NCBI RefSeq assembly: GCF_003231275.1
Contig: NZ_QKVL01000005.1
Span: 124,001 to 188,000 of the forward strand
Direction: 5' to 3'
DNA from: Pseudomonas huaxiensis
GTDB lineage: Bacteria; Pseudomonadota; Gammaproteobacteria; Pseudomonadales; Pseudomonadaceae
DNA length: 64,000 nucleotides
The notes beneath the pieces are model-generated. The model did not search any database, was not told the origin of the DNA, and was given only the letters and a program-made list of their open reading frames with translations. Shown one piece after another: positions 36,021 through 45,856 of the stretch (positions are counted from its first letter, which is position 1; each line of letters opens with the position of its first letter). The position numbers and the translations under genes were made by a program.

Positions 36021-36914
36021 ATGGTTTCTTTTGTCCGCGAAACCCATCGCATCAGCGCCAATGGCGTAGCGCTCGATGGATGGTTGTATGTGCCCCAGGC
36101 ACAGGGCCCCTTCCCGGCCATCGTCATGAGTCATGGCTTTGCCGCCGTCAAAGAGCTGTACATCGACACCTTCGCCGAGGCGTTTGCCCAGGCCGGTTTC
36201 GTGGTGGTGCTGTATGACCACCGGAACTTCGGCAAGAGCGGCGGCGAGGTTCGTGGGGAAATCATCCCGTCCGAGCAAGTGGACGACATGCGTGAGGTGG
36301 TGACCTGGCTTTCCTTGCGACCGGAAGTGAACGCCGAGCGGATTGGCGTGTGGGGATCGAGTTTCAGCGGAGGGCATGCGATCACCCTCGGTGCGCTGGA
36401 TCGCCGGATTCGCTGCGTCGTTTCCCAGGTCCCGACAATCAGCGGCTATCAGAACCTGCTCCGCCGCGCGGGCGTTCATATTCACAGCGCACTGGAAGGT
36501 TTCGAGAATGACCGGGCCGCCCGCTATCGCGGAGAGCACCCCGGCTACCGCCATGTAATCGCCCAGGACGGTGAGCCTGGCATCTTCTCCAGCGATGGCG
36601 CAGAGGCGTTTTTCAGTGCTGCCTGGAGATTGGCGGAGGGCTGGCAGAATCGGGTCACGGTGCGGTCCAGTGAGAAAGCCAGCGAGTATGAGCCGGGGCT
36701 GCTGATAGAGCGCGTCAGTCCAACCCCTCTGCTGATGCTGGTGGCGGAAAAGGACACCGTCACCCCCACCGACCTGGCGCTGGCCGCCTACGGTCGCGCA
36801 CTCGAACCCAAGCGGCTGTGCATGCTTGCGGATGCTCACTTCGATCCTTATGTGAAGCATGCGGCGCTGGCGAAGCGGGAAGCTCTGGACTGGTTCGTGC
36901 GGTTTCTGGGCTGA
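36021..36914 (+). CDS. Alpha/beta hydrolase
   Basis: This 297-residue enzyme has the alpha/beta hydrolase fold: oxyanion region PAIVMSHGFAAVKELY (about residues 31-46), nucleophile elbow GVWGSSFSGGHA (Ser near 115) and the C-terminal His in LADAHFDPYV. It resembles the dienelactone-hydrolase/PepX-like group. AGGAGGT precedes the ATG. It follows an AraC regulator on the same strand. Its substrate cannot be told from sequence. Confidence 0.82.
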   Translation: MVSFVRETHRISANGVALDGWLYVPQAQGPFPAIVMSHGFAAVKELYIDTFAEAFAQAGFVVVLYDHRNFGKSGGEVRGEIIPSEQVDDMREVVTWLSLRPEVNAERIGVWGSSFSGGHAITLGALDRRIRCVVSQVPTISGYQNLLRRAGVHIHSALEGFENDRAARYRGEHPGYRHVIAQDGEPGIFSSDGAEAFFSAAWRLAEGWQNRVTVRSSEKASEYEPGLLIERVSPTPLLMLVAEKDTVTPTDLALAAYGRALEPKRLCMLADAHFDPYVKHAALAKREALDWFVRFLG

Positions 36915-36967
36915 AGGATTGGGCATGCAACGGGGGTCCGAGCATCAACGCCGCACTGAAAAACATA

Positions 36968-36979
36968 TGTCGTACGACA
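36968..36979. promoter_or_regulatory. FadR/GntR-type palindrome upstream of kdgD
   Basis: TGTCGTACGACA is a perfect 12-bp palindrome, and TCGTACGACAA fits the FadR-subfamily pattern TNGTNNNACNA exactly. It lies about 190 bp upstream of kdgD, and a FadR-type regulator is encoded just beyond kdgD. Confidence 0.55.
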
Positions 36980-37098
36980 ACATCGCTTTTTTACAGGCCA
37001 CCACCAACCGCTCTAAATCCTGACTTAGCGCCAATAATTCTTTGCCACCCCTCCAATTTCCTCAGAAAATCCCTGATCAAGTTCTAGCAATCTGGCAA

Positions 37099-37121
37099 GT
37101 TGTACGATAACGTAAGACAAC
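37099..37121. promoter_or_regulatory. Second GntR-like site upstream of kdgD
   Basis: An imperfect inverted repeat with arms GTTGT and ACAAC holds an ACGATAACGT core, and resembles a degenerate copy of the site at 36968. It is about 45 bp upstream of the kdgD ATG, a position fit for repression. Confidence 0.4.
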
Positions 37122-37165
37122 AGTTCAGCCACACCCCTATTTACCCGACCCGAGGTTTTCAAACA

Positions 37166-38077
37166 ATGACGCCACAAGAACTGAAATCCGTCCTGTCCCA
37201 CGGGCTGTTGTCTTTCCCGGTCACCGACTTCAATGCCCAGGGCGACTTCCATCGCGCCGGCTACATCAAGCGCCTGGAATGGCTGGCCCCGTACGGCGCC
37301 AGCGCGCTGTTCGCCGCGGGCGGCACCGGTGAGTTCTTCTCCCTGGCCGCCAGCGAATACAGCGAAGTGATCAAGACTGCGGTAGACACCTGCGCAGGCT
37401 CGGTGCCGATCCTCGCCGGTGTCGGTGGCTCGACCCGCCAGGCCATCGAATACGCTCAGGAAGCCGAGCGCCTGGGCGCCAAAGGCCTGTTGCTGCTGCC
37501 GCACTACCTGACCGAAGCCAGCCAGGACGGCGTCGCCGACCACGTCGAAGCGGTGTGCAAATCGGTGAACATCGGTGTGGTGGTCTACAACCGCAACGTC
37601 TGCCGCCTCAACGCCAGCCACCTGGAACGCCTGGCCGAACGCTGCCCGAACCTGATCGGCTACAAGGACGGTCTGGGCGATATCGAACTGATGGTGTCAA
37701 TCCGTCGCCGCCTGGGCGATCGTTTCAGCTACCTCGGCGGCCTGCCGACCGCTGAAGTCTATGCCGAGGCTTACAAGGCCCTGGGCGTGCCTGTGTACTC
37801 CTCGGCGGTGTTCAACTTCGTGCCGAAGACCGCGATGGACTTCTACCACGCTGTTGCCCGCGACGATCACGCCACCGTCTCCAGGCTGATCGACGACTTC
37901 TTCCTGCCGTACCTGGACATCCGTAACCGCAAGTCCGGTTACGCAGTGAGCATCGTCAAGGCCGGCGCCCGCATCGCCGGCTACGACGCAGGCCCGGTCC
38001 GCACGCCACTGACCGACCTGACCGGCGAAGAGTACGAAATGCTCGCCGCGCTGATGCACAAGCAAGGCGCTCAGTAA
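37166..38077 (+). CDS. kdgD: 5-dehydro-4-deoxyglucarate dehydratase
   Basis: KdgD dehydrates and decarboxylates 5-keto-4-deoxyglucarate to 2-oxoglutarate semialdehyde in glucarate/galactarate catabolism. The 303-residue product is a DHDPS/NAL-family aldolase with [17 protein letters not shown] (about residue 50) and the Schiff-base Lys in [11 protein letters not shown] (about K185). ATG 37166 begins [17 protein letters not shown]. The other pathway genes (transporter, glucarate dehydratase, semialdehyde dehydrogenase) are not next to it here. A FadR-type regulator is convergent downstream. Confidence 0.93.
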   Translation: MTPQELKSVLSHGLLSFPVTDFNAQGDFHRAGYIKRLEWLAPYGASALFAAGGTGEFFSLAASEYSEVIKTAVDTCAGSVPILAGVGGSTRQAIEYAQEAERLGAKGLLLLPHYLTEASQDGVADHVEAVCKSVNIGVVVYNRNVCRLNASHLERLAERCPNLIGYKDGLGDIELMVSIRRRLGDRFSYLGGLPTAEVYAEAYKALGVPVYSSAVFNFVPKTAMDFYHAVARDDHATVSRLIDDFFLPYLDIRNRKSGYAVSIVKAGARIAGYDAGPVRTPLTDLTGEEYEMLAALMHKQGAQ

Positions 38078-38224
38078 GGGTTTGCCGCCCGGCCGCGCCT
38101 GCGTGCGCGAGCCGGCGGCACAGGCATTGTCCGCGGGCTGCCGCGCGTCACGTCAGGGCGCGCTGCGGCCCGAACCCACTGGCTGTGATAACGAAAATGG
38201 CCAACTCATACAGTTGACCGAACA

Positions 38225-38968
38225 TTACGACTCACCGCGCTCATACGCCTGCCGCAGGCGCTCGCGACTATTGCCCAGGTGCAGGTACATGGCCGCGCGG
38301 GCCGACTCCGAATCCCGGGAGGCGATGGCGCTGTAGATCTGCTCGTGTTCGCGCTCAAGCCGCTCCAGGTACTGACGCGGGTCGTCAGCACGGATATAGG
38401 TGCGGGTGTTGAGACGGGCCCGCGGAATCACCTTGGCCCCCAGATGGCCGAGGATATCGGTGAAGTAGCGGTTGCCGGTCGCTTCGGCAATCAGCAGATG
38501 GAAGGCGAAATCGGCGCCCGCCGAATCGCTGCCGCTGGCCATCAAACCGTTGAGCCCGTCCAGCGCCTCGCGCAGGCTGGCCAGTTGCTCGCTGGTGCGG
38601 CGCTGCGCCGCCAGGGCTGCGGACTCCACTTCCAGACTGATCCGAAATTCCATGACCGCCAGCACATCGGCCAGGGTCATCACGGTGTCGCTCGGAATGT
38701 TGAACAAGCCCGAACTCGGCGACTCCAGCACAAAGCTGCCGATGCCGTGGCGGGTTTCCACCTGGCCGGCAGCCTGCAGACGGGAAATCGCCTCGCGCAC
38801 CACGGTGCGACTGACGCCGAAATGCTCCATCACTTGCGCTTCACTCGGCAACCTTTCGCCCGGTTTGAGCAGGCCGTCGCGAACCTGCCCGGTCAGGGCA
38901 GCCACCAGTTCTTCGGCCAGGCTACGGCGTCTGCGCAAGGGTTGCGAGAAGGTGCTGTTGTTACTCAT
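38225..38968 (-). CDS. FadR-subfamily GntR transcriptional regulator
   Basis: The 247-residue product has the GntR winged helix at residues 20-85 (GERLPSEAQVMEHFGVSRTV) and a FadR-type all-helical FCD ligand domain (95-240, with metal-site His in FAFHLLIAEATGN and LEREHEQIYSAI). FCD domains commonly bind sugar acids. It is convergent with kdgD, and FadR-type palindromes lie upstream of kdgD, so it may be its repressor. Confidence 0.88.
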   Translation of the reverse strand: MSNNSTFSQPLRRRRSLAEELVAALTGQVRDGLLKPGERLPSEAQVMEHFGVSRTVVREAISRLQAAGQVETRHGIGSFVLESPSSGLFNIPSDTVMTLADVLAVMEFRISLEVESAALAAQRRTSEQLASLREALDGLNGLMASGSDSAGADFAFHLLIAEATGNRYFTDILGHLGAKVIPRARLNTRTYIRADDPRQYLERLEREHEQIYSAIASRDSESARAAMYLHLGNSRERLRQAYERGES

Positions 38969-39038
38969 AGAGTGCGCGGCTAACGGGAACGAGGGGGCGC
39001 ATCATAGCCAAGGCAAACGCGGGCGGTCATCACCGCTG

Positions 39039-39752
39039 TCAACTAAAAACGCTCAACAGCTTGATCGCCGCCAGGTGCAGTGGATAAAAGGCATAGCCCC
39101 AGCGTCCGACAGGGCGCACGGCGCGGCGCACATCCAACTGCAAAAGCCCCAGCCCGAACGGTGCACACAGAAACGCCGTGGCCAGGACCACGATCGATAT
39201 CGGCTGCAAAGCGTTGTGCAGAATCCAGCCATTGGTGAGGTTGCCGCCCACCGCCAACGCGCCGGCCAGCCACACGTAGCGCCGGTGGTGCAAGGCCAGG
39301 ACGAACGCCGCCGGCAGCAACACCCCCGGCCATCCGTACATCAACCGGTCGCTGGCGAATACCGCGATCAGCAGCGCCGCCAACGCCAGCAGTCCGGCCT
39401 GCCGCGTGCGGTGGTGCACACCCCAGGCGACCAGCAGGCCGAGGGTCAGGGTTGGCATCACGTTGAGGGTCTGCGAGCCGCTGTCCAGCCAGCGGTACGG
39501 CAGCTCCGACAGCAGCGAAAAACCCAGGCACCAGCCCAGATAACGCAGGTTGGCGGGGGTGAACAGCGCGCCGGGAAGCGCGCGGGCGACATTGGCGGCA
39601 ATCGCCAGGCAGAAAAACGGAAACGCCAGCCGCCCCACCACGAACAGCCAATGCTGCTCGGGCCAGAGGTAGCGCAGGTGATCGCCGACCATGGTGACGA
39701 TCGCCAGCCACTTCAGCAGATCAAGGGAGGCCGAGCGGGCGGGTCGAACCAA
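39039..39752 (-). CDS. TraX-family membrane protein
   Basis: TraX proteins are polytopic inner-membrane proteins; F-plasmid TraX acetylates pilin, while chromosomal homologues are mostly uncharacterised. The start is TTG at 39752 with AAGGAG 6 nt upstream, giving 237 residues beginning (M)VRPARSASLDLLKWLAIVTM. The TraX motif MVGDHLRYLWP, the helix-rich middle and the C-terminal GYAFYPLHLAAIKLL are clear. The longer open frame overlaps the divergent gene and is not used. Confidence 0.85.
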   Translation of the reverse strand: MVRPARSASLDLLKWLAIVTMVGDHLRYLWPEQHWLFVVGRLAFPFFCLAIAANVARALPGALFTPANLRYLGWCLGFSLLSELPYRWLDSGSQTLNVMPTLTLGLLVAWGVHHRTRQAGLLALAALLIAVFASDRLMYGWPGVLLPAAFVLALHHRRYVWLAGALAVGGNLTNGWILHNALQPISIVVLATAFLCAPFGLGLLQLDVRRAVRPVGRWGYAFYPLHLAAIKLLSVFS

Positions 39753-39823
39753 TGAATGCTCCTTCGCGGGTTGGCCATCAGCGCTGTAGCATACGCGACC
39801 CTTCGTGCTGATCGAGACCCGAC

Positions 39824-40618
39824 ATGGACCGTCCACCCCGCCTCCTGCCCATCCTGACGCTCTGCCTGCTGCCGCTCGCCGATGCCGCGGCGCGAGAAGC
39901 GCAACCTTGCCCCCAACCACTGCTCGATTCGCTGGCCGCCCAACTGCAGCAGCAGGGCTGGACCACACCGACCGATGACAGTGACGGCCCAGTGCTCGCG
40001 GCGGCCTGCAAGCGCTGGCCGGATGACCCGGCGCTGTCGGTGGTCGCGGTGGCCTACCGTGACGCCGACGATCACCAGCCACCCGGCGAACGCAGCCCGC
40101 ACCTGCTGGTGGCGAAAGTCGATAGCGACAGCGGGCGACTGCGCGAGCGCCTCGACCAGGACATGGCGGAAGATGCCGCGCTGGAGTTCGGCGCCAGCAG
40201 CCTGTGGCTGGACACCGCCCGCTATCGCCTCGCCCCCGAGGTACGCGCCTTCGGCGTGGTCATGACCAGCACCGCCCGCGGCGCCAGTTGCCCCGATGCC
40301 GGCTACAGCAACCTGCTCACCCTCGTGGTGCCCGACGCCGATCGGTTGCGCCCGGTACTCACCACCCACCTGAGCAACTGGACCACCCTGAAAGGCGTCA
40401 GTTGCAGCGAAGGTTTTGAAATGGAGCAGGCCACCCTGACCTTCCGCGTTGGCACGCAGCGCTCGCAGGGTTATGCCGACCTGATCGTCCAGGCCCAGGT
40501 CAGCAGTGGCTACGCCAAGCCGGTGTCGCGCACGGTCAGCAAGACCCTGCAGTACGACGACAACCGCTACCCGCTCGACGAATACCCGTCCTTCTGGTGG
40601 AGCAATCCGCAGCCATGA
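39824..40618 (+). CDS. Secreted conserved hypothetical protein
   Basis: The 264-residue product has a signal peptide (RLLPILTLCLLPLADAAA) and a mature domain with paired Cys (QPCPQPLLDSL, AAACKRWPDD, GASCPDAGY, GVSCSEGFE), so it is probably periplasmic with disulfides. No catalytic motif is recognised. It is divergent from traX across 71 bp and convergent with the AraC gene. Confidence 0.75.
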   Translation: MDRPPRLLPILTLCLLPLADAAAREAQPCPQPLLDSLAAQLQQQGWTTPTDDSDGPVLAAACKRWPDDPALSVVAVAYRDADDHQPPGERSPHLLVAKVDSDSGRLRERLDQDMAEDAALEFGASSLWLDTARYRLAPEVRAFGVVMTSTARGASCPDAGYSNLLTLVVPDADRLRPVLTTHLSNWTTLKGVSCSEGFEMEQATLTFRVGTQRSQGYADLIVQAQVSSGYAKPVSRTVSKTLQYDDNRYPLDEYPSFWWSNPQP

Positions 40619-40633
40619 GCATGACCCGACGGC

Positions 40634-41491
40634 TTATCTCGCGGCGCGAAACAGGCCGTCGCGAAAGGCCTTCGGCGTAACTCCGACGACTTTCTTGAAG
40701 GCCCGCGCCATGTGGCTCTGGTCGAAGAAGCCGCACGCCACCGAGGCTTCCGCCAGGTCCATGCCGGCACGCAGCAGCGCCTGCACCCGCGCCACCCGTT
40801 TCTGGATCTGGTAGCTGTGCGGCGCCACGCCCACCTCGCGTTTGAACACGCGGATCAGGTAGAGCGGGTCCATGCCCGCTTCCAGCCCGAGGGTTTCCAG
40901 CGACAGGTTGTGCTCCAGCTCGCTGTCCAGCCGGCTGCGAATCCGTCGCACCGCGTCGCGCTCGGAGCGCCCCTGCCCGGCCAGCTCGACACCGTGACGC
41001 TGGAACAACCCGGCCAGCGCCTCGATCAGCACCGTCTCGCGCTCCAGCGGCATCGCCGAGGCCGCGAGGGTGCTGTGGGCCGCGAGCAGGGCGTTGGCCA
41101 GCGCGGGATCATCGGCCATCGGCTCGCGGAACAAGTGCACATGACTGGCACCGTCACGCCCTTGCAGCACCACATCGTTCAGCCAGCTCGGCTCGATATA
41201 GAGCATGCGGTAGACCCAGCCGGCGTCGTCCACCGGCACACCATCGTGGATTTCACCGGGCGTGAGGGTCACCACCGTGCCGGCCGTGCCGAAATGGTTG
41301 GTGCCGCGGTAGTAGAGCTTTTCCACGCCCTGGGTAATTACCCCCAGCGCGTAACGGTCGTGGGAATGACGGCCAAAGTGCTGATTGCTGTAGCGGGCGC
41401 TGAGCAGCTCGCAGCGGCCTTCAGGGATGCGCAGGAATCGGGAGAAGTCGCCGGTGGGCTCGACACTGCGGTTGTGCGGCCTGTCATTCAT
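40634..41491 (-). CDS. AraC-family transcriptional regulator
   Basis: A 285-residue regulator with an N-terminal AraC-ligand cupin (residues 15-150, with SNQHFGRHSHDRYALGV and LTPGEIHDGVPVD) and a C-terminal double helix-turn-helix (185-280, with LETLGLEAGMDPLYLIRVF and GFFDQSHMARAFKKVVGVTP). This layout is typical of regulators of LysE- or EamA-type exporters. It is divergent from the GST and EamA genes and may regulate them. Confidence 0.88.
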   Translation of the reverse strand: MNDRPHNRSVEPTGDFSRFLRIPEGRCELLSARYSNQHFGRHSHDRYALGVITQGVEKLYYRGTNHFGTAGTVVTLTPGEIHDGVPVDDAGWVYRMLYIEPSWLNDVVLQGRDGASHVHLFREPMADDPALANALLAAHSTLAASAMPLERETVLIEALAGLFQRHGVELAGQGRSERDAVRRIRSRLDSELEHNLSLETLGLEAGMDPLYLIRVFKREVGVAPHSYQIQKRVARVQALLRAGMDLAEASVACGFFDQSHMARAFKKVVGVTPKAFRDGLFRAAR

Positions 41492-41576
41492 GTCGCTGTC
41501 CAGTTTCGTACAATCGCCGTGTGAAACAGCTTGTTAAGTTTGCTTTCCATTCAAACCTAACAGGCGGCTCACTCCC

Positions 41577-42203
41577 ATGGCAATCAAGCTGGCAATCGGT
41601 GATTTCAACAAGTCTTCCTGGTCGTTGCGCGCATGGCTGGTGCTGCACGCGGCCGGGGTCGAGTTCGACACCCAACAGGTCCTGCTCGACCAGAGCGACA
41701 CCCACGCCAATATCCTCAAACTGTCGCCGTCGGGCAAAGTCCCGGCGCTGCAGGTCGATGACCTGGTGATCAACGACAGCCTGGCCATCGCCGAGTACAT
41801 CGCCGAAATCCATCCGCAGGCCAACCTCTGGCCCGACGACCGTGCACTGCGCGCCCTCGCCCGGGCCGCCGCTGCGGAAATGCACTCGGGCTTCGTCAAC
41901 CTGCGCACGCAGATGTCCTTCGGCCTGAACACCGGCGACACCAGCGAAGCGCTGCTCGACGCGACCCGCGAAGAAATCGCGCGGATCTTCCAGATCTGGG
42001 GCGACCTGCGCGCCCGCAGCGGCCACGGCACTTACCTGTGCGGCGAGCACTTCGGCATCGTCGACGCTATGTACGCGCCGATCGTGTTTCGCTTCCGTCG
42101 TTTCGGCATCGCCCTGCCGGCACCCTTGCAGGCGTACGCCGATGCGATCCTCGCTTACCCGCACATCCGCACCTGGCTGCAACTGGCCTCCACCCGGCCC
42201 TGA
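41577..42203 (+). CDS. Glutathione S-transferase family protein
   Basis: The 208-residue product has an N-terminal thioredoxin-like domain (residues 1-80: LAIGDFNKSSWSLRAWL with the likely catalytic Ser, SPSGKVPALQVDD, and the glutathione-binding INDSLAIAEYIAE) and a helical C-terminal domain. It probably conjugates or reduces electrophiles with glutathione; the substrate is unknown. It is 36 bp upstream of an EamA exporter gene on the same strand. Confidence 0.9.
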   Translation: MAIKLAIGDFNKSSWSLRAWLVLHAAGVEFDTQQVLLDQSDTHANILKLSPSGKVPALQVDDLVINDSLAIAEYIAEIHPQANLWPDDRALRALARAAAAEMHSGFVNLRTQMSFGLNTGDTSEALLDATREEIARIFQIWGDLRARSGHGTYLCGEHFGIVDAMYAPIVFRFRRFGIALPAPLQAYADAILAYPHIRTWLQLASTRP

Positions 42204-42239
42204 GCCGGATTGAATGACGCTTAACGTCGAGTCACTGTC

Positions 42240-43139
42240 ATGCACAACAAACGCGCTTTACTTGAACTGACCCTGGGCGGTCTGATGCTCAGCCTCTCGG
42301 CGCTGGCCGTGGCTTTCGCCAACATCGGCGCGGGCGGTGCGGGGTTCTACCGCATGCTGTTCGCCTCGATGCTGTTCTACCTCAGCCTGAAATGGCGCAA
42401 GGTCCCGGTGCGCCTGCCCAGCCGCAAGGCCGTGACACTCACCGCACTGGCCGGGGTCTTCCTGGCCATCGACCTGATCCTCTGGCACCACAGCATCTAC
42501 ATTGTCGGCCCCGGTATTGGCTCGATCCTGACCAACTGCCAGGTGTTCTTCATGACCCTGCTCGGCCTTTATCTGCTGAAGGAAAAGCCGTCGCTGAACT
42601 TCGCCATCGCCATCGTCCTGGCCTTCTTCGGTCTGTACTTGCTGCTGGCCCCGGAAATGAGCAGCAGCCTCGGCACCAAAGGCGTGATCTTCGGCATCGC
42701 TTCGGGCCTGGCCTACGCCATCTGCGTCTACTACCTCAAAGCCGCCAGCAACCTGCCCGATGGCGGCGGCGACAAGATCGCGCAAATGCTCAACCTGAGC
42801 ATCTGGGCCGGCCTGGTGATGCTCGGCTACGCCCTGCTGACCGGGGAAAGCCTGGCCATCGTCGACGGCCAGACCCTGCTCATGCTGGTGATCTACGGCG
42901 TCATGGTGCAGTTCGTCGGCTGGCTGATGGTCAACCGCTCCATCGGCTTCATCAGCCTCGGCCTGGCCGGCCTGATTCTGCTGCTGGAGCCGGTCATCAC
43001 CTACTTCGTCGACGTGGTATTCCTGCACAAACCCAGCTCCGCGGTGCAGATCGGCGGGGCGCTGTTGACGGTGGTGGCGGTGTACATCGGCTCGTTGAAG
43101 CCGCCGGAAAAGGTGCGATCGGTGACAGGGGAGGTCTGA
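42240..43139 (+). CDS. EamA/DMT-family transporter
   Basis: The 299-residue protein has about ten membrane helices in two EamA repeats (residues 5-140 and 150-290), the second ending in LLEPVITYFVDVVFLHKP. DMT exporters move amino acids or other small metabolites out of the cell. It follows the GST gene and may be co-transcribed. The substrate is not predictable. Confidence 0.9.
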   Translation: MHNKRALLELTLGGLMLSLSALAVAFANIGAGGAGFYRMLFASMLFYLSLKWRKVPVRLPSRKAVTLTALAGVFLAIDLILWHHSIYIVGPGIGSILTNCQVFFMTLLGLYLLKEKPSLNFAIAIVLAFFGLYLLLAPEMSSSLGTKGVIFGIASGLAYAICVYYLKAASNLPDGGGDKIAQMLNLSIWAGLVMLGYALLTGESLAIVDGQTLLMLVIYGVMVQFVGWLMVNRSIGFISLGLAGLILLLEPVITYFVDVVFLHKPSSAVQIGGALLTVVAVYIGSLKPPEKVRSVTGEV

Positions 43140-43269
43140 CGCAGGTCTGCGATCAACTATGCAGGGAGCCTGTTCATGGGGCCGCGCCTGATCTGCGCAG
43201 CGCGCCCGATGACAGGCTATTATTGCGCCCGGCCCCCAGGACCTATTCGATCATTCAAGGAAGTGCTTC

Positions 43270-44520
43270 ATGCAGATCAGCCAAGGACAACGTGTGCCGT
43301 TGTCGAGCCTTATCCAGGATCACAGCCTGTCGTTCTCGATCCAGATCCACTCGCCGCACACCATCGACCTCGCCTGCTTTGGCCTGGATACTCGCGGCCA
43401 GTTGTCAGATGATCGCTACATGACCTTCTTCAACCAGCCCACCACGCCGTGCAACAGCGTGCGCCAGACCGGGCCTGGCGATTTCGCGCTGAACCTCGGC
43501 AGCCTGCCGCCCTCGATCGACCGTCTGGTGTTCACCGCCGCCATCGACGGCCATGGCGCGATGCGTGACATCCAGCCAAGTTCGTTCAGCATCAAGAACA
43601 GTGGCGGACAAGTGGTTGCCACCTGCCCGTTCAGCGCCAGCACGTTCAGCGGCGAGAAAGCCATCATGGTGGCGGACATCTACCGCAAGGACGGTCAATG
43701 GCGACTCGCGTCCAACCTGCAAGGCTTCAACGAAGGCCTCGGGGCGCTAGTGAAGCACTTCGGTGGAGAGGTCGCTGATGAACCTGTCGCACCGCCTGCC
43801 GTCATCCAGTCCACCGTGTCGCTGGAGAAAAAGGTCGCGGCCGCGGCCCCGCAACTGCTCAGCCTGGCGAAGAAGGCGCAGGTCAGTCTGGAAAAGGCCA
43901 AGCTCACCCATGTAAAGGCTCGCGTGGCACTGGTACTCGATGCATCAGGCTCGATGAACGGCCAGTACTCCAAGGGGCGGGTGCAGGAAGTCGTCAACCG
44001 TCTGCTGCCGCTGGCCGTCCACTTCGATGATGATGGCTCCATCGATTGCTGGGCGTTCGCGTCCAGGCCGCAGAAACTGTCCGAGATCACGCTCGCCAAT
44101 TACAAGGACTTCATCGCCCGTGACAAGGGTGGCTGGCGCGATTGGGACTTGGGCAGCCGGGTCAACGACGAGCCCAAGGTCATGGAGCAGGTGATCCAGC
44201 ATTACTTGGCGTCCAACGACCGCTCCCCGGTGTATGTGCTGTTCATCAGTGATGGCGGCGTGCACGAGAATCGCAAGATCACCACACTGATGAGCGAAGC
44301 GGCAAAGCTGCCGCTCTATTGGCAGTTCGTCGGCCTGGGCGGAAACGGTTACGGCATCCTCGAAAAGCTCGACGACATGAAGGGGCGCGTTGTCGATAAC
44401 TGCGGTTTCTTCGCGCTGGACGACCTCCAGCAAATCTCGGAAGAGCAGCTTTACGACCAGTTGATGGCAGAGTTCCCCGGCTGGCTCAAGGAAGCCACCG
44501 CGAAAAACATCATTCGTTGA
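43270..44520 (+). CDS. terF: TerF-like protein: TerD domain plus von Willebrand A domain
   Basis: The 416-residue product joins an N-terminal TerD domain (residues 1-165; LSFSIQIHSPHTIDLACFGL, SGEKAIMVADIYR) to a vWA domain (about 215-416) with an intact MIDAS (LDASGS at 223-228) and the later LFISDGGVHEN. TerD domains bind calcium and vWA domains bind divalent metals, so it may be a metal-dependent adaptor in the Ter complex. AAGGAAG precedes the ATG. It is transcribed towards the minus-strand ter operon and is separated from terE by a strong terminator. Confidence 0.9.
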   Translation: MQISQGQRVPLSSLIQDHSLSFSIQIHSPHTIDLACFGLDTRGQLSDDRYMTFFNQPTTPCNSVRQTGPGDFALNLGSLPPSIDRLVFTAAIDGHGAMRDIQPSSFSIKNSGGQVVATCPFSASTFSGEKAIMVADIYRKDGQWRLASNLQGFNEGLGALVKHFGGEVADEPVAPPAVIQSTVSLEKKVAAAAPQLLSLAKKAQVSLEKAKLTHVKARVALVLDASGSMNGQYSKGRVQEVVNRLLPLAVHFDDDGSIDCWAFASRPQKLSEITLANYKDFIARDKGGWRDWDLGSRVNDEPKVMEQVIQHYLASNDRSPVYVLFISDGGVHENRKITTLMSEAAKLPLYWQFVGLGGNGYGILEKLDDMKGRVVDNCGFFALDDLQQISEEQLYDQLMAEFPGWLKEATAKNIIR

Positions 44521-44538
44521 CCAGGTGAGCGGACATAA

Positions 44539-44571
44539 AAAATCCGATACCAGGAGCTGGTATCGGATTTT
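44539..44571. terminator. Bidirectional terminator between terF and terE
   Basis: A perfect 13-bp stem (AAAATCCGATACC / GGTATCGGATTTT) with a 7-nt loop has A and T runs on both sides, so it serves both convergent units. Confidence 0.9.
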
Positions 44572-44649
44572 CTGGAAACTCCGGTTTTGACTCAAATCAC
44601 CAAGTAAACAGCACTGCTGTAAAACCGGGACTCAGGCCAATCGGGAGCA

Positions 44650-45228
44650 TCAGCCAATGCTTACGCCATGGGCTTCAGCCAGCGGCTTCAGGCCACCGAC
44701 GAAACCTTGACCGATTGCCTTGAACTTGAACTCGTCGTTGTGACGATACAGCTCACCGAAGATCATTGCGGTTTCGGTGGAAGCGTCCTCGGACAGGTCG
44801 TAGCGCGCGATTTCCTTGCCATCAGCCTTGTTCAGCACACGGATATAGGCGTTGGAAACCTGACCGAAGGATTGCTTGCGACCATCGGCATCGTGAATGG
44901 TGACCGCAAAGACCAGCTTCTTCACTTCAGCAGCCAGGCTGGTCAGTTTCACGACAACCTGTTCGTCATCGCCTTCGCCCTGACCCGAGCGGTTGTCGCC
45001 CAGGTGCTCGACGGAACCGTCGGCCGACTTCTTGTTGTTGTAGAAGATGAAGCTGCTGTCATTCAGCACCTTGCCGCTTTCACCGGTGATGAAGATGGAG
45101 GCATCGAGGTCGAACTCGGTGCCGTCGGTGACGCGAGGGTCCCAGCCCAGGCCCACGATGACTTCGCTCAGGCCTGGCGCCTCTTTCGACAGCGAGACGT
45201 TACCGCCCTTGGACAAACTTACAGCCAT
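44650..45228 (-). CDS. terE: Tellurite/stress resistance protein TerE
   Basis: The 192-residue TerD-fold protein begins [20 protein letters not shown] and has the calcium-binding pattern [10 protein letters not shown] and [10 protein letters not shown], and [20 protein letters not shown]. Its N-terminus and the SGKVLND segment follow TerE rather than TerD, and it is the last gene in the canonical order. TerD-type proteins are cytoplasmic calcium binders acting with membrane TerC. Confidence 0.9.
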   Translation of the reverse strand: MAVSLSKGGNVSLSKEAPGLSEVIVGLGWDPRVTDGTEFDLDASIFITGESGKVLNDSSFIFYNNKKSADGSVEHLGDNRSGQGEGDDEQVVVKLTSLAAEVKKLVFAVTIHDADGRKQSFGQVSNAYIRVLNKADGKEIARYDLSEDASTETAMIFGELYRHNDEFKFKAIGQGFVGGLKPLAEAHGVSIG

Positions 45229-45259
45229 GATGTGATTCCTTGTTCAGTTGAGGAGACGA

Positions 45260-45835
45260 TTAGAAGTTCAGACCGTAGCCGTTGGCCAGCGCGCGCAGGC
45301 CGCCGGCGTAACCCTGACCGACTGCACGGAATTTCCACTCGCCATTGTTGCGATACAGTTCCGCGAAGATCATCGCGGTTTCCACCGAAGCGTCTTCTGC
45401 CAGGTCATAGCGAACCACTTCGGCGCCGGTGACCTCGTTGACGATGCGGATGAACGAATTGCTGACCTGGCCGAAATTCTGCTTGCGGGCTTCGGCGTCA
45501 TGGATGGTGACAGTGAACGCGATCTTGTCGATGTCAGCCGGAACGCGGCTCAGGTCAACCTTGACCACTTCGTCATCACCCTCGCCGAGACCGGTGCGGT
45601 TGTCGCCGGTGTGCTCGACCGAACCGTCCGGGCTTTTCAACTGGTTGTAGAAAATGAAATCGGATTCGCCGCGAACCTTGCCGCTGGCGCCCAGCAGGAA
45701 GGCGCTGGCGTCCAGGTCAAACTCGGTACCATCGGTAGCACGCGGGTCCCAGCCAAGGCCGACCAGAATCTTGGTCAGGCTCGGATCGGTTTTCGAGAGG
45801 GACAGGTTGCCGCCTTTTTGAAGAGTCAGTGCCAT
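45260..45835 (-). CDS. terD: Tellurite/stress resistance protein TerD
   Basis: The 191-residue protein ([20 protein letters not shown]) carries [20 protein letters not shown] and [19 protein letters not shown], matching TerD, including both acidic calcium sites. It is placed directly after terC, 21 bp away, the usual position of terD. It is about half identical by eye to the downstream TerE. Confidence 0.92.
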   Translation of the reverse strand: MALTLQKGGNLSLSKTDPSLTKILVGLGWDPRATDGTEFDLDASAFLLGASGKVRGESDFIFYNQLKSPDGSVEHTGDNRTGLGEGDDEVVKVDLSRVPADIDKIAFTVTIHDAEARKQNFGQVSNSFIRIVNEVTGAEVVRYDLAEDASVETAMIFAELYRNNGEWKFRAVGQGYAGGLRALANGYGLNF

Positions 45836-45856
45836 GAATACAACTCCTTGTGATTG

